Origin: Clostridium chrysemydis | Lineage (GTDB): Bacteria > Bacillota > Clostridia > Clostridiales > Clostridiaceae | Assembly: GCF_015234215.1 (NCBI RefSeq) | Contig: NZ_JADEKP010000002.1 | Coordinates: 372,001-436,000, forward strand | Direction of reading: 5' to 3' | Length of the DNA stretch: 64,000 nt | In this document: positions 24,822 through 34,016 of the stretch, in pieces | Numbering within the stretch: position 1 is the stretch's first letter | Layout of the letters: the number at the start of each line of letters is the position of its first letter | The notes under the pieces: model-generated | Told to the model about the DNA's origin: nothing | Database searches by the model: none | Seen by the model: only the letters and a program-made list of their open reading frames with translations | Program-made: the position numbers and the translations under genes

Positions 24822-26177
24822 ATGGCATTAATTCATAAATTTAAACAAGGAAACGATTGTTTTATCCTTGATGTAAATACAGGAGCAGTTCACGTTGTAG
24901 ACGAATTAGTATACGATTTAGTAGACGATGAAAAGCTTAGAGAAAAAGAAGTTTTACTAAGTGAACTTAAAGATAAATATAAAGAAGAGGAACTAAGTGA
25001 AGCTTACGATGAAATAAAACAATTAGTAGACGAAGGTTTACTATACACTAAAGATATGTATGAAGATATCGCACATAGTTCTATGGATGATAGAGATTAC
25101 ATAAAAGCAGTATGTTTAAATATAATCCACGGCTGTAACTTAAGATGTAAATATTGCTTTGCAGATGAAGGTGAATACCACGGACACAAAGGTGTTATGA
25201 CTTTAGATACTGCAAAAAAAGCAATAGATTACGTAGTTAAAAGAAGTGGTCCTAGAAGAAACATCGAAATAGATCTTTTCGGTGGAGAACCAACTATGAT
25301 AATGGATACTATAAAAGATATAATAGCATACGCTAGAGAAAACGAAGAAAAGTGGAAGAAAAATATAAGATTCACTATGACTACAAATGCTACTCTTTTA
25401 AATGATGATATGATGGACTTTATGGATAAAGAAATGGGAAATATAATCCTTTCTTTAGACGGAAGAAAAGAAGTTAACGATAATGTTAGAATTAAAGTTG
25501 ATGGAACTGGTTCATACGATGATATCCTTCCAAACATCAAAAAGATGGTTGAAAGAAGAGATAAGAGCAAACAATTCTACGTAAGAGGAACATTTACTGG
25601 AGCAAATACTGATTTTTATAATGATGTAATGGCTATGGTAAACGAAGGATTTAGAGAAATTTCAATAGAGCCTGTTGTTCTTGAAAAAGGTCACGCTTTA
25701 GAACTTAAAGAAGAGCATTTAGATGAAATCTTTAAAAACTACGATGAATTATTTGATGAAATGTCAAGAAGAAAGAGAGAAGGGGACGAGTTTAACTTCT
25801 ATCACTTCAATATAGACTTACAAGGTGGACCTTGCGTTTATAAGAGAATTTCAGGATGTGGTTCAGGATTTGAATATGTTGCTATAACTCCTCAAGGAGA
25901 CGTTTATCCATGTCACCAATTCGTAGGAAAAGAAGAGTTTAAATTAGGAACAATATATGATGATTCATTTGATAAAGAACTTTCAAAAGAATTCAAAAAA
26001 GCACATATTTACAACAAGCCAAAATGTAAAGAGTGTTGGGCTAGATTCTACTGTAGTGGTGGATGTCAAGCAAACAACTTCTCATTTAATGGGGATATGA
26101 AAATTCCATATGAACTTGGATGTAAAATGCAAAAGAAAAGAATTGAATGTGCTATAGCTTTAAAAGCAGTAGAATAA
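24822..26177 (+). CDS. scfB: Radical SAM SCIFF maturase (thioether-forming)
   Basis: A 451-residue radical SAM/SPASM enzyme that cross-links Cys sulfur to a backbone or side-chain carbon of the SCIFF peptide. Residues 1-80 form the RiPP recognition element that binds the leader. The SAM cluster motif is C105-x3-C109-x2-C112 (GCNLRCKYCF). LFGGEPT follows, and the C-terminal SPASM/Twitch domain carries the further Cys of auxiliary 4Fe-4S clusters (GGPCVYKRISGCGSGFEY, VYPCHQ, CKECWARFYCSGGCQAN). Length and layout match CteB-type enzymes. It follows the peptide gene after a hairpin and precedes the M16 peptidase gene by 20 bases. Confidence 0.95.
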   Translation: MALIHKFKQGNDCFILDVNTGAVHVVDELVYDLVDDEKLREKEVLLSELKDKYKEEELSEAYDEIKQLVDEGLLYTKDMYEDIAHSSMDDRDYIKAVCLNIIHGCNLRCKYCFADEGEYHGHKGVMTLDTAKKAIDYVVKRSGPRRNIEIDLFGGEPTMIMDTIKDIIAYARENEEKWKKNIRFTMTTNATLLNDDMMDFMDKEMGNIILSLDGRKEVNDNVRIKVDGTGSYDDILPNIKKMVERRDKSKQFYVRGTFTGANTDFYNDVMAMVNEGFREISIEPVVLEKGHALELKEEHLDEIFKNYDELFDEMSRRKREGDEFNFYHFNIDLQGGPCVYKRISGCGSGFEYVAITPQGDVYPCHQFVGKEEFKLGTIYDDSFDKELSKEFKKAHIYNKPKCKECWARFYCSGGCQANNFSFNGDMKIPYELGCKMQKKRIECAIALKAVE

Positions 26178-26197
26178 AATTTAGGGGGTAGTTAGTT

Positions 26198-27412
26198 ATG
26201 AAAGAGTATATACTAGATAACGGAGCTAAACTTATTTATAAAAAAGGAGTTTCAAGCCTTACATCTATTAGTATTTCAATAGATGCAGGGGCAGCTACTG
26301 AAGAAGATTTATTTGGAGTAGCCCATGCAACTGAACATATGGTGTATAAAGGAACTTTTAAAAGAAGTGAAAGTGATATAAATAAGGAATTAAGTGAGAT
26401 ATTTGGTTTTCAAAATGCTATGACTAATTACCCTTATGTTATATATTATGGAACATTATTAAGCGAAGATTTAAAAAGAGGTTTAGAACTTTTTAGTGAT
26501 ATTATATTAAATCCATCATTTAAAGAAGAAGGATTTAAAGAAGAACTTTCTGTAATTAAAGAAGAATTAAAAGAGTGGGATGACGATTTAGAGCAGTATT
26601 CAGAAGATAAGTTATTTTTTAATACATTTAATAATAGAAGGATTAAATACCCTATTATAGGTAGAATAGAAGATTTAGATAGATTAACTTTACAAGATAT
26701 AAAAAGATTTTATAAAAATAGATATACCTTAGATAATATAAGTATAGCTGTAGTTACAGATTTAGAATTTAACGAAGTTTTAGATGCAGTGCATAAATAT
26801 TTTAACAAACAAACAAAAAATGAATCTTTTATAAAAGAAGCTTCTTATGATATAGAATTTAATGAATACAAAAATACTAGAGAATCATCAAACACTTCAA
26901 GGATTTTAAGAGTATATCCTATAGATAATTTAAATCTTAAAGAACTTAGCGCTTTAAGAGTAATAAATGAACTATACGCTGAAGGGGTAGACTCAATCCT
27001 TTATACTAAATTAAGAACAGAGAGAGGGTTAGTTTACGACGTTCTTCCTAAAATAGCTTTTGAAAAATATATAAAGCTCTATAAAATAGGTTTAAATATT
27101 TCAAAAGAAAATATAGATGAGGCACTTTATGTGTTAGATTTATCTAAGGAAGAATTACATTCTAAGCTTAAAAATATAACTAAAGAAAAAATAAATTCTT
27201 TAATTAAATCTATCAAGCTAAAAAGATTATTTAAAGAAGAACAAAGTATAGTTTCAGCTAAAGAATTATCAACATATAATACTATGTTTAATGACTTTAC
27301 CTTATATGAAAGAGAAATGGATATTCTTAAAGATATAGAAGGAGAAGACCTTTTAAGTGCTTATAAAAAAGTATTTAAAAATTGTTCTACTGAGATAGTA
27401 ATAAATAAATAA
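26198..27412 (+). CDS. M16-family zinc metallopeptidase
   Basis: A 404-residue peptidase of the pitrilysin/insulinase clan. The inverted zinc motif H43-x-x-E46-H47 (VAHATEHMVYKG) is intact and the third ligand Glu lies 75-76 residues on (SVIKEELKEW), so it should be catalytic. GFQNAMTNYPYVIYYG matches the family's N-A-x-T region. M16 enzymes are often pairs of domains or heterodimers; this one has a single full-length half pair. It starts 20 bases after the SCIFF maturase with GGGGG as ribosome site, so a role in cutting the modified peptide from its leader is a reasonable hypothesis. No signal peptide is seen, so it acts in the cytosol. Confidence 0.88.
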   Translation: MKEYILDNGAKLIYKKGVSSLTSISISIDAGAATEEDLFGVAHATEHMVYKGTFKRSESDINKELSEIFGFQNAMTNYPYVIYYGTLLSEDLKRGLELFSDIILNPSFKEEGFKEELSVIKEELKEWDDDLEQYSEDKLFFNTFNNRRIKYPIIGRIEDLDRLTLQDIKRFYKNRYTLDNISIAVVTDLEFNEVLDAVHKYFNKQTKNESFIKEASYDIEFNEYKNTRESSNTSRILRVYPIDNLNLKELSALRVINELYAEGVDSILYTKLRTERGLVYDVLPKIAFEKYIKLYKIGLNISKENIDEALYVLDLSKEELHSKLKNITKEKINSLIKSIKLKRLFKEEQSIVSAKELSTYNTMFNDFTLYEREMDILKDIEGEDLLSAYKKVFKNCSTEIVINK

Positions 27413-27420
27413 TTGTTTTT

Positions 27421-27447
27421 AAAAGGAGTTTTTCTACTCCTTTTTTT
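27421..27447 (+). terminator. Intrinsic terminator
   Basis: AAAAGGAGT, a 6-base loop, ACTCCTTTTTTT. Ends the SCIFF operon. Confidence 0.85.
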
Positions 27448-27493
27448 ATTTTAGGGTAATATATAAAAGAAGTATTTTTAAAAGGAGATTACA

Positions 27494-28909
27494 ATGGAAA
27501 GAGAATTACCTTTATTAAGTGAATTAATAAAATACCACAAAGAAAACAACTTAATTTTATCTATGCCAGGAAATAAGTGTGGAAAGGCATTTTTAAGAGA
27601 TGAAATAGGAAAAGATTTTGCAGAAAATATGGGTTTTTTAGATATAACGGAAGTAGATCCATTAGATAATCTTCAGCATCCTGAAGGGATAATAAAAAAA
27701 TCACAAGAATTACTAGCAAAAGCTTACAAAGTAAAATCAGCGTATTTTATGGTTAATGGAAGTTCAGGTGGAAATCTTATTTCTATTTTTAGCGCCTTTA
27801 ATGAAGGTGATGAGGTTTTAGTTGAAAGAAACTGCCACAAATCAGTTTATAACGCTCTTATAATGAAAAAACTTAAAGTTACTTATATAGAGCCTGTAAT
27901 AGATGAAGAAAAAGATATATTTTTACCTCCAAGTAAAGAAAAAATTTATAATGCATTAGAAAAATCAAAAAATCCAAAAGGAATAATTTTAACTAACCCT
28001 AATTATTTTGGGATAACTTATGATTTAGAAGAAATATTAAAAGATTTAAAAACTAAAGGTCTTAAAATAATAATAGACGGTGCACACGGTGCACACTTTG
28101 GCTTTTCTAAAAGATTACCTAAAAATATTTGGCACTTAGGAGATTACGTTATATTAAGTGCACACAAAACTATACCATCATTAACTCAAGGCGGGTATCT
28201 TTTAGTTAATGATAAATCAGAAAATCTAAGATTTTATATGAATGCATTAATGACAACATCGCCATCATACTTAATAATGGCATCTTTAGATTATGGAAGA
28301 TATTATTTAGAAAAGTATGGTGAAGAAGATTATGATAGATTAATAGATTTAGGAGAAGAATATAAAGAAAAGATAAATAAAATAAATGGGATAAATATTT
28401 TATCTAGTGAAATGCTAAAAGAAGATTATGACGTTGATAAAAGCAGGTATATAGTTCTTTTAGATAAAGGATATTGCGGTCATAAGCTTTTAGAATATTT
28501 AAGAGATAAAAAAATTCAATGCGAAATGAGTTTTAGTCGAGGTGTAGTTTTAATATTATCACCTATAAATAAAAGAGAAGATTTCAAGCTTATTTTAAAA
28601 AGCTTAGAAGAACTAGATTTAAATACTATAAAATCTATAGATGAGGCAGAGTTTTATAGTATCTCTCCAAAGAAGATGTTAGAACCTTTTGAAGTTTTTA
28701 ATAGCGAAACTAAAGAAGTTACTTTTGAGGAAAGCATAGGTAAAATTTCAAAAGAAGCTTTAATTCCATATCCTCCTGGAATACCATTAATATGTCCTGG
28801 AGAAATAATAACAAAAGAAGCAATTAAAATAATAAAAGAATATGTAGATAATAAAAGAGATGTTTTAGGCATTGAAAACGAAAAAATTAAAATAATTATA
28901 GAAAAATAA
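27494..28909 (+). CDS. Orn/Lys/Arg decarboxylase-family PLP enzyme
   Basis: A 471-residue fold-type-I PLP enzyme of the prokaryotic Orn/Lys/Arg decarboxylase family (short form without the N-terminal wing). MPGNKCG near the start, VNGSSGGNLIS (PLP phosphate binding), DGAHGAHFGFS, and the Schiff-base lysine in SAHKTIPSLTQGGYL (about K225) are all present, as is the C-terminal PYPPGIPLICPGE motif. It likely makes cadaverine, agmatine or putrescine for polyamine synthesis or acid tolerance. Which amino acid it uses cannot be read from sequence. AAAGGAG precedes the ATG. Confidence 0.9.
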   Translation: MERELPLLSELIKYHKENNLILSMPGNKCGKAFLRDEIGKDFAENMGFLDITEVDPLDNLQHPEGIIKKSQELLAKAYKVKSAYFMVNGSSGGNLISIFSAFNEGDEVLVERNCHKSVYNALIMKKLKVTYIEPVIDEEKDIFLPPSKEKIYNALEKSKNPKGIILTNPNYFGITYDLEEILKDLKTKGLKIIIDGAHGAHFGFSKRLPKNIWHLGDYVILSAHKTIPSLTQGGYLLVNDKSENLRFYMNALMTTSPSYLIMASLDYGRYYLEKYGEEDYDRLIDLGEEYKEKINKINGINILSSEMLKEDYDVDKSRYIVLLDKGYCGHKLLEYLRDKKIQCEMSFSRGVVLILSPINKREDFKLILKSLEELDLNTIKSIDEAEFYSISPKKMLEPFEVFNSETKEVTFEESIGKISKEALIPYPPGIPLICPGEIITKEAIKIIKEYVDNKRDVLGIENEKIKIIIEK

Positions 28910-28994
28910 TTATTTATGTAACACAAAAAAGGTATCTCTCATAAATTATTATTGTAAGTACAAACTTTAATATAATAGTAGGAGATACAAAACA

Positions 28995-29375
28995 ATGAGT
29001 TGTGGAAGAAATAATTGTAAAGATAACAAATGTGAAAGAATAGAACATGCAGCAAAAGAACTTGCTTGCAAAGCTCAAAAATTACAAGCATGCATTATAG
29101 AACTTTTAGAAAAAGCTGAATGTTTACAAAGAAAAGCTGATTGTTTAGAAAATAAAGCTAATTGTTTAAGAGAGCAAGCTTTAAGATTTGATAATGAAGC
29201 TGCTAAATTAGACTGTGAAGCTGAAGAATATATTAAGAGAGCAAGAATTTTAAGTGAAAACTTAGCTGAATTAATGAAGAGAACTGATTGCTGCTTTATT
29301 AAAGCTGTTGAATGCTTTAAAGAAGAATGTAAAGAAGACGAATGTGACTTCGATTGTGACGGTTGCTGGAGATAG
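28995..29375 (+). CDS. Cys-rich heptad-repeat coiled-coil protein
   Basis: A 126-residue protein with 16 Cys (about one in eight). Residues about 35-60 repeat a seven-residue unit of the form K-A-x-C-L-x-x (KAECLQR, KADCLEN, KANCLRE), placing Cys on one face of a helix. The N terminus (MSCGRNNCKDNKC) and C terminus (ECKEDECDFDCDGCWR) are further Cys clusters. Metal binding, or disulfide cross-linking as in a spore coat or exosporium, would fit; neither is shown. No signal peptide. AGGAG lies before the ATG and a terminator follows. I recall no named family with confidence. Confidence 0.8.
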   Translation: MSCGRNNCKDNKCERIEHAAKELACKAQKLQACIIELLEKAECLQRKADCLENKANCLREQALRFDNEAAKLDCEAEEYIKRARILSENLAELMKRTDCCFIKAVECFKEECKEDECDFDCDGCWR

Positions 29376-29388
29376 TTCGATATATAAA

Positions 29389-29422
29389 GAAGGATGTGCA
29401 CTTTGCACATTCTTCTTTTTGT
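29389..29422 (+). terminator. Intrinsic terminator
   Basis: GAAGGATGTGCA, loop CTT, TGCACATTCTTC (one mismatch), TTTTT. Confidence 0.85.
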
Positions 29423-29492
29423 TTTATAGAAAAGAATAAAAAGAAACCAGGTAAGAGAGACTAAGACTATATAAATTTTAGGAGGAAATATA

Positions 29493-31139
29493 ATGGAAAA
29501 TGAAATGTTTTGTTACCAATGTGAGCAAACTGTTGGTGGAAAAGGTTGTACAAGGGTTGGGGTCTGTGGAAAATCCCCAGTAATTGCAGCTTTTCAAGAT
29601 ATGATAATCTATGAAGTTAAGGGGATTGGCATAATCGGTAAAAGTATATTAGATAGAGGGGGATTTATAGAGGATATTTATATAAAAGCTATAGAAGATT
29701 CACTATTTATGACTTTAACTAACGTAAATTTTGATTTTAAAGAGCATATAAAATGCCTTAAAGGGTTAAATAAATTAAAACTTAAATTATTAGATGATAC
29801 TTCAGACTTAGAAGATAATAGAGAAGAGGTAACATACGAATTAAGTGAATCAGTAGATGAGATTTTAAATTATAGCAAAAGGGCGTCTATTATGTTTAAT
29901 GATTCTTTAGATCAAGATATAAGATCTTTAAGGCAAACTATATTATACGGATTAAAAGGAGTTGCAGCTTATAGTCATCAAGCAAGATTTTTAAATTATA
30001 GGGACGTAGAGGTAGATAAATTTTATTTTGAAGCCTTAGAGGGAATAACTGACCCTAAAAAAAGTGTAGATGATTTAATAGAACTAACTTTAAAAACTGG
30101 AGAAATAAGCGTTAAAGTTATGAGACTATTAGATAAGGCAAATACAGAAAGCTTTAATAACCCAAAACCTACAAAAGTGAATGTAAAGATAAAAAAAGGA
30201 CATTTTATAATAGTTTCAGGACATGATTTAAAAGATTTAGAAATGCTTTTAAAGCAAACAGAAGGAACAGGAATAAATATATACACACACGGAGAAATGC
30301 TCCCTGCACACGGATATCCAGAACTTAAAAAATATAAACATCTAGTAGGAAATTTTGGTAGTGCTTGGCAAAATCAGCAAGAAGAGTTTGACGGCTTAGA
30401 AGGATGCATTTTAATGACTACAAACTGCTTAATGAAACCTAGAGAAAGTTATAAAGATAGAATATTTTCTACGAGCGTTGTAGGGTATGAAGGGATAGAA
30501 CATATAAAGACAAGAGAAGATTCAACAAAAGATTTTAGTTGTATTATTGAAAAAGCATTAGAGTTACCTGGTTTTTTAGAAGATGAAGAGGTAAAAGAAA
30601 TAACTGTAGGTTTTGCAAGAAATGCAACACTAGAAAATGCAGAAAAAATAATAGAATTAATAAATTCAGGAGATATAAGGCATTTCTTCTTAATAGGTGG
30701 CTGCGATGGTGCAAGACCTGGAAGAAATTATTACACAGAACTTGCAGAAAAAGTACCAAAAGACTGTGTTATTTTAACTTTAGCTTGCGGTAAATATAGA
30801 TTTAATAAATTAAACTTTGGAGAAATAAAAGGAATTCCAAGGCTTTTAGACGTAGGGCAATGTAACGATGCATATTCAGCTTTAAGAATAGCTATGACTT
30901 TAGCAGATGCCTTTGAAGTTGATATAAACGACTTACCTTTATCTATAGTTTTATCTTGGTATGAGCAAAAGGCAGTATGCGATTTACTTGCACTTTTATA
31001 TTTAGGGGTAAAAGATATATTACTAGGGCCTTCTCTTCCTGCATTTTTAAGTCCAAACGTTTTAGATTTTTTAATAAAAACATTCAATTTAAAACCTATA
31101 AGTACAGCAGATGAGGATTTAAAAATGATGTTAAAATAA
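29493..31139 (+). CDS. hcp: Hybrid cluster protein (hydroxylamine reductase)
   Basis: A 548-residue cytosolic iron-sulfur enzyme, known as hydroxylamine reductase and NO reductase/nitrosylase. The N-terminal 4Fe-4S ligands are C7-x2-C10-x8-C19-x5-C25 (CYQCEQTVGGKGC), the pattern of anaerobe-type HCP. Ligands of the hybrid cluster are visible: SGHDLKDLE, HGEMLPAHGYPEL, GCILMTTNCLMKP, IGGCDGARPG, LACGKYRFN and GQCNDAYSAL, with the final WYEQKAVC. It protects anaerobes from nitrosative stress. GGAGG precedes the ATG. Confidence 0.95.
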   Translation: MENEMFCYQCEQTVGGKGCTRVGVCGKSPVIAAFQDMIIYEVKGIGIIGKSILDRGGFIEDIYIKAIEDSLFMTLTNVNFDFKEHIKCLKGLNKLKLKLLDDTSDLEDNREEVTYELSESVDEILNYSKRASIMFNDSLDQDIRSLRQTILYGLKGVAAYSHQARFLNYRDVEVDKFYFEALEGITDPKKSVDDLIELTLKTGEISVKVMRLLDKANTESFNNPKPTKVNVKIKKGHFIIVSGHDLKDLEMLLKQTEGTGINIYTHGEMLPAHGYPELKKYKHLVGNFGSAWQNQQEEFDGLEGCILMTTNCLMKPRESYKDRIFSTSVVGYEGIEHIKTREDSTKDFSCIIEKALELPGFLEDEEVKEITVGFARNATLENAEKIIELINSGDIRHFFLIGGCDGARPGRNYYTELAEKVPKDCVILTLACGKYRFNKLNFGEIKGIPRLLDVGQCNDAYSALRIAMTLADAFEVDINDLPLSIVLSWYEQKAVCDLLALLYLGVKDILLGPSLPAFLSPNVLDFLIKTFNLKPISTADEDLKMMLK

Positions 31140-31165
31140 TAGGGTGCTTTAAAAGCACCCTAGAT
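31140..31165. terminator. Hairpin between convergent genes
   Basis: AGGGTGCTTT (31141-31150) and AAAGCACCCT (31152-31161), nearly back to back; the T-run is weak on both strands. Confidence 0.6.
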
Positions 31166-31942
31166 TTATTCTAAGCTATATACTAAGTTTAAATCCCACT
31201 CTTTAGCTAACTCATAAGCTTTAACTGTAGCTTCATCAAAAATTTGTTCTGGGCTATGTGCATCAGATGAAACTATAACTTTTAAACCTTGTTCTTTAGC
31301 TATATCCCAAAATCTCCTATAAGGATATCTATATCTATATCCGTCTGGGAAGTCAAATTTTCCGGCTCTTATTCCATTTGCATTAAATTCTAAAATAGTT
31401 TTGTTTCTTTTAGCAGCATCTATTATTATATTTATTGATTTTAAGGCGTTATCATCAAAATCTAATTTGTTTAAAAAAATTAAATCTGGATGTGCGAGCA
31501 TCTTGAAAAGACCTGTATCTAAGCCATCACTTATAGATTTAGCGTAAGCTATATAATCTTTAGTAGAAGTGAGCTCAAAGTTATTTATAAAAGGATAATC
31601 CTTTGTGACAGTTATATGTTGTCCTAAGATTAGATAGTCAAAATCGTTTAAAAGATGCTTATAGTAATTTAAGTTTTTTTTGTTATATTCAATTTCTAAA
31701 CCAAGTTTAATAGAAATTTTATTTTTATATTTCTTTTTTAAATTTAAAATTGAATTCATATAATCATCTAATTCGTTATATTGCATTCTAAGTCCATACC
31801 TGTTATCTGGATAAGGTGCATGATCACTGAATCCTAAAACATCTAGTCCTTTTTCTATTGCAGAAATTACATATTCTTCGTCAGTACCTTTAGCGTGAAG
31901 GCATCTTGAAGTATGAGTGTGAAAATTTACTTTATTAAGCAT
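31166..31942 (-). CDS. PHP-domain phosphatase, histidinol-phosphatase-like
   Basis: A 258-residue PHP (polymerase and histidinol phosphatase) metal phosphatase. Metal ligands: FHTHTSRC (His pair), GFSDHAPYP (Asp-His), the Glu in GLEIEYN, GQHIT, LAHPD and SSDAHSP near the C terminus. The closest familiar family is HisK/HisJ-type histidinol phosphatase, but no his genes are nearby, so the physiological substrate may differ. A second, less related PHP protein is at 35933. GGGAGGGG precedes the ATG on this strand. Confidence 0.85.
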   Translation of the reverse strand: MLNKVNFHTHTSRCLHAKGTDEEYVISAIEKGLDVLGFSDHAPYPDNRYGLRMQYNELDDYMNSILNLKKKYKNKISIKLGLEIEYNKKNLNYYKHLLNDFDYLILGQHITVTKDYPFINNFELTSTKDYIAYAKSISDGLDTGLFKMLAHPDLIFLNKLDFDDNALKSINIIIDAAKRNKTILEFNANGIRAGKFDFPDGYRYRYPYRRFWDIAKEQGLKVIVSSDAHSPEQIFDEATVKAYELAKEWDLNLVYSLE

Positions 31943-32024
31943 AAAACCCCTCCCTTTTTCAGTAAACCTTTACTATATTATAAACCATAAAAAGGAAAAA
32001 ATCTAATTTGTAATAAAAAAAGTA

Positions 32025-32053
32025 TTGAAATAATTGTAAGATATATTTATAAT
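32025..32053 (+). promoter_or_regulatory. Sigma-A promoter of the T-box operon
   Basis: TTGAAA (32025-32030), 17 bases, TATAAT (32048-32053). Transcription should start near 32060, about 300 bases before the first gene. Confidence 0.75.
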
Positions 32054-32059
32054 ATATAA

Positions 32060-32350
32060 AAATGAATATTATTAAAAATATTGATAGAGAAGAGTAAATA
32101 TAAGAAATCTTTAAAGAGAGTCAACGTTTGCTGAGAGTTTGATAAGATTTTTATATAGAAAGCAGCTCTTGAATTTCTTTTTGAGAACTAAGCTTAAAGC
32201 TTAATAAAATTAGACGTCTTTCTCACGTTATAGAGAAAATAGAAAGATTTTCTATAGCTAAGAGAGCAAAATTCTTTTGCTTATTAGGGTGGTACCGCGG
32301 AATTAACCTTCGTCCCTGCATTTTGTAGTGATGTAAGGTTTTTATTATTT
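32060..32350 (+). promoter_or_regulatory. T-box leader (tRNA-sensing riboswitch)
   Basis: The signature T-box AGGGTGGTACCGCGG is at 32286-32300. It is preceded by a long stem I region starting near AGAGAGTC (32116) with GCTGAGAG and the apical CTCTTGAA type motif. It is followed by a terminator with arms AACCTT / AAGGTT and inner CTGCA / TGTAG, and a T-rich tail. Uncharged tRNA pairing with the specifier and T-box would favour read-through into the Lrp/aminotransferase genes. The specifier is not certain by eye; the GAAC-type motif at about 32185-32195 suggests CTA (Leu), weakly. Confidence 0.9.
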
Positions 32351-32367
32351 TTAGGAGGTTTTATATT

Positions 32368-32850
32368 ATGGAAGAAATTTTAGAAGTATTAGAACAAAAT
32401 AGTAGATACACGGATAATGAAATAGCCGTTATGGTTGGAAAATCAGTTGAGGAAGTTAGGGATGCTATAAGAGATTACGAAGAGAAAAATATAATTGCAG
32501 GATATACGACTTTAATAAACTGGGAAAATACAGGAACAGAGACTGTGACAGCTTTAATTCAAGTTAAAATAACACCTCAAAGGGGACAAGGGTTTGATAA
32601 AGTTGCAGAAAGAATTTATAAATTTAGAGAAGTTAAAGCTTGTTATTTAATGAGTTCAGGTGGATTTGATTTAACTGTAATAGTTGAAGGAAAAACAATG
32701 AAGGAAGTAGCTATGTTTGTATCAGAAAAACTATCAGTTCAAGAATACGTTCAAGGAACAGCAACACACTTCGTACTTAAAAAATATAAAGATCACGGAA
32801 GAATATTTAAAGATAAAACAGTTAAAGAAAGAGAGGCTATATTTGTATGA
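32368..32850 (+). CDS. Lrp/AsnC-family transcription regulator
   Basis: A 160-residue feast/famine regulator: N-terminal winged helix (about 1-55, YTDNEIAVMVGKSVEEVRDA) and C-terminal RAM amino-acid-binding domain (about 65-145; VTALIQVKIT, VKACYLMSSGGFDLTVIVEG). It overlaps the following aminotransferase gene and sits behind a T-box, so its amount responds to tRNA charging. It may regulate the same amino-acid pathway. AGGAGG precedes the ATG. Confidence 0.92.
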   Translation: MEEILEVLEQNSRYTDNEIAVMVGKSVEEVRDAIRDYEEKNIIAGYTTLINWENTGTETVTALIQVKITPQRGQGFDKVAERIYKFREVKACYLMSSGGFDLTVIVEGKTMKEVAMFVSEKLSVQEYVQGTATHFVLKKYKDHGRIFKDKTVKEREAIFV

Positions 32851-34016
32851 TGATGGAAAAAATGATATTAGACAACGTTAAAAATATGCCGCCATCTGGG
32901 ATTAGGAAATATTTTGATATGATTAATGAAATGGATGATGTTATATCTTTAGGGGTTGGAGAACCAGATTTTGTAACGCCTTGGAACATAACAGAAGCTG
33001 GAATATACTCTCTTGAAAAAGGACATACTCATTATTCTTCAAATGCTGGGTTTGTAGAATTAAGAGAGGAAATTTCAAATTATTTATATAGGAAATATAA
33101 TTTGAATTATGATAAAGATACTGAAATTTTAGTAACAGTTGGTGGAAGTGAGGCTATAGATTTAGCACTAAGGGCTCTTGTTGGACCGGGGGATGAAGTT
33201 ATAATTCCAGAACCTAGCTTTGTAGCTTACAGAGGATGCACAGCTTTTACTGGCGCTACAGCTAGAATTATAAATTTAAGGGAAGAAGATGAATTTAAGT
33301 TAACTAAAGAGCTTTTATTAGATGCTATAAATGAAAGAACTAAGGTTTTAATTCTTCCATTTCCAAATAATCCAACAGGGGCAATAATGACTTATGACGA
33401 GCTTAAGGAAATAGTAGATGTAGTTAAAGATAGAGATATAGTTATTTTATCAGATGAAATATATTCAGAACTTTCGTATGACAAAAATCATGTATCCTTT
33501 GCATCTTTTGAAGAAGTTAGAGATAAAACTTTAGTAGTTAATGGATTTTCAAAAGCTTTTGCTATGACAGGTTGGCGACTTGGATATGCTTGTGGAAACG
33601 AAGTATTAATAGATGCTATGAAAAAAATTCATCAATATGGGATAATGTGTTCGCCAACTATAGCGCAATACGCAGCTATAGAGGGGCTTAAGCATGGTGA
33701 TGAAAGCGTAAGAAAGATGGCAAACGAATATAATAGAAGAAGAAGAGTTATGTTAAATGGATTTAGAGAGATGGGGCTTGATTGCTTTGAGGCATTAGGT
33801 GCACTTTATTTATTTCCGTCTATTAAATCAACAGGTTTAACTTCAGATGAGTTTTGTGAAAAACTACTTTTAGAAGAAAAGGTATTAGCAGTACCTGGAA
33901 GTGCTTTTGGAGATTGTGGTGAAGGATTTATAAGAACTTGCTATGCAGCTTCAATGGATGATTTAGTAGAAGCATTAAAGAGAATTAAAAGGTTTGTTTT
34001 AAAACATCAAAAATAA
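32847..34016 (+). CDS. Class I PLP-dependent aminotransferase
   Basis: A 389-residue fold-type-I aminotransferase. GVGEPDF, the PLP-phosphate site VGGSEAIDLALRAL, LPFPNNPTG (substrate carboxylate and PLP ring), LSDEIYSEL, the Schiff-base lysine (about K235) in NGFSKAFAMTGWRLGYACG, and the C-terminal substrate Arg in GEGFIRTCYA. It resembles PatA/AraT-like enzymes acting on aromatic or branched amino acids. Three ATGs in a row (MMM) overlap the stop of the Lrp gene, so the exact start is uncertain by two codons. The T-box upstream ties it to amino-acid supply. Confidence 0.92.
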   Translation: MMMEKMILDNVKNMPPSGIRKYFDMINEMDDVISLGVGEPDFVTPWNITEAGIYSLEKGHTHYSSNAGFVELREEISNYLYRKYNLNYDKDTEILVTVGGSEAIDLALRALVGPGDEVIIPEPSFVAYRGCTAFTGATARIINLREEDEFKLTKELLLDAINERTKVLILPFPNNPTGAIMTYDELKEIVDVVKDRDIVILSDEIYSELSYDKNHVSFASFEEVRDKTLVVNGFSKAFAMTGWRLGYACGNEVLIDAMKKIHQYGIMCSPTIAQYAAIEGLKHGDESVRKMANEYNRRRRVMLNGFREMGLDCFEALGALYLFPSIKSTGLTSDEFCEKLLLEEKVLAVPGSAFGDCGEGFIRTCYAASMDDLVEALKRIKRFVLKHQK

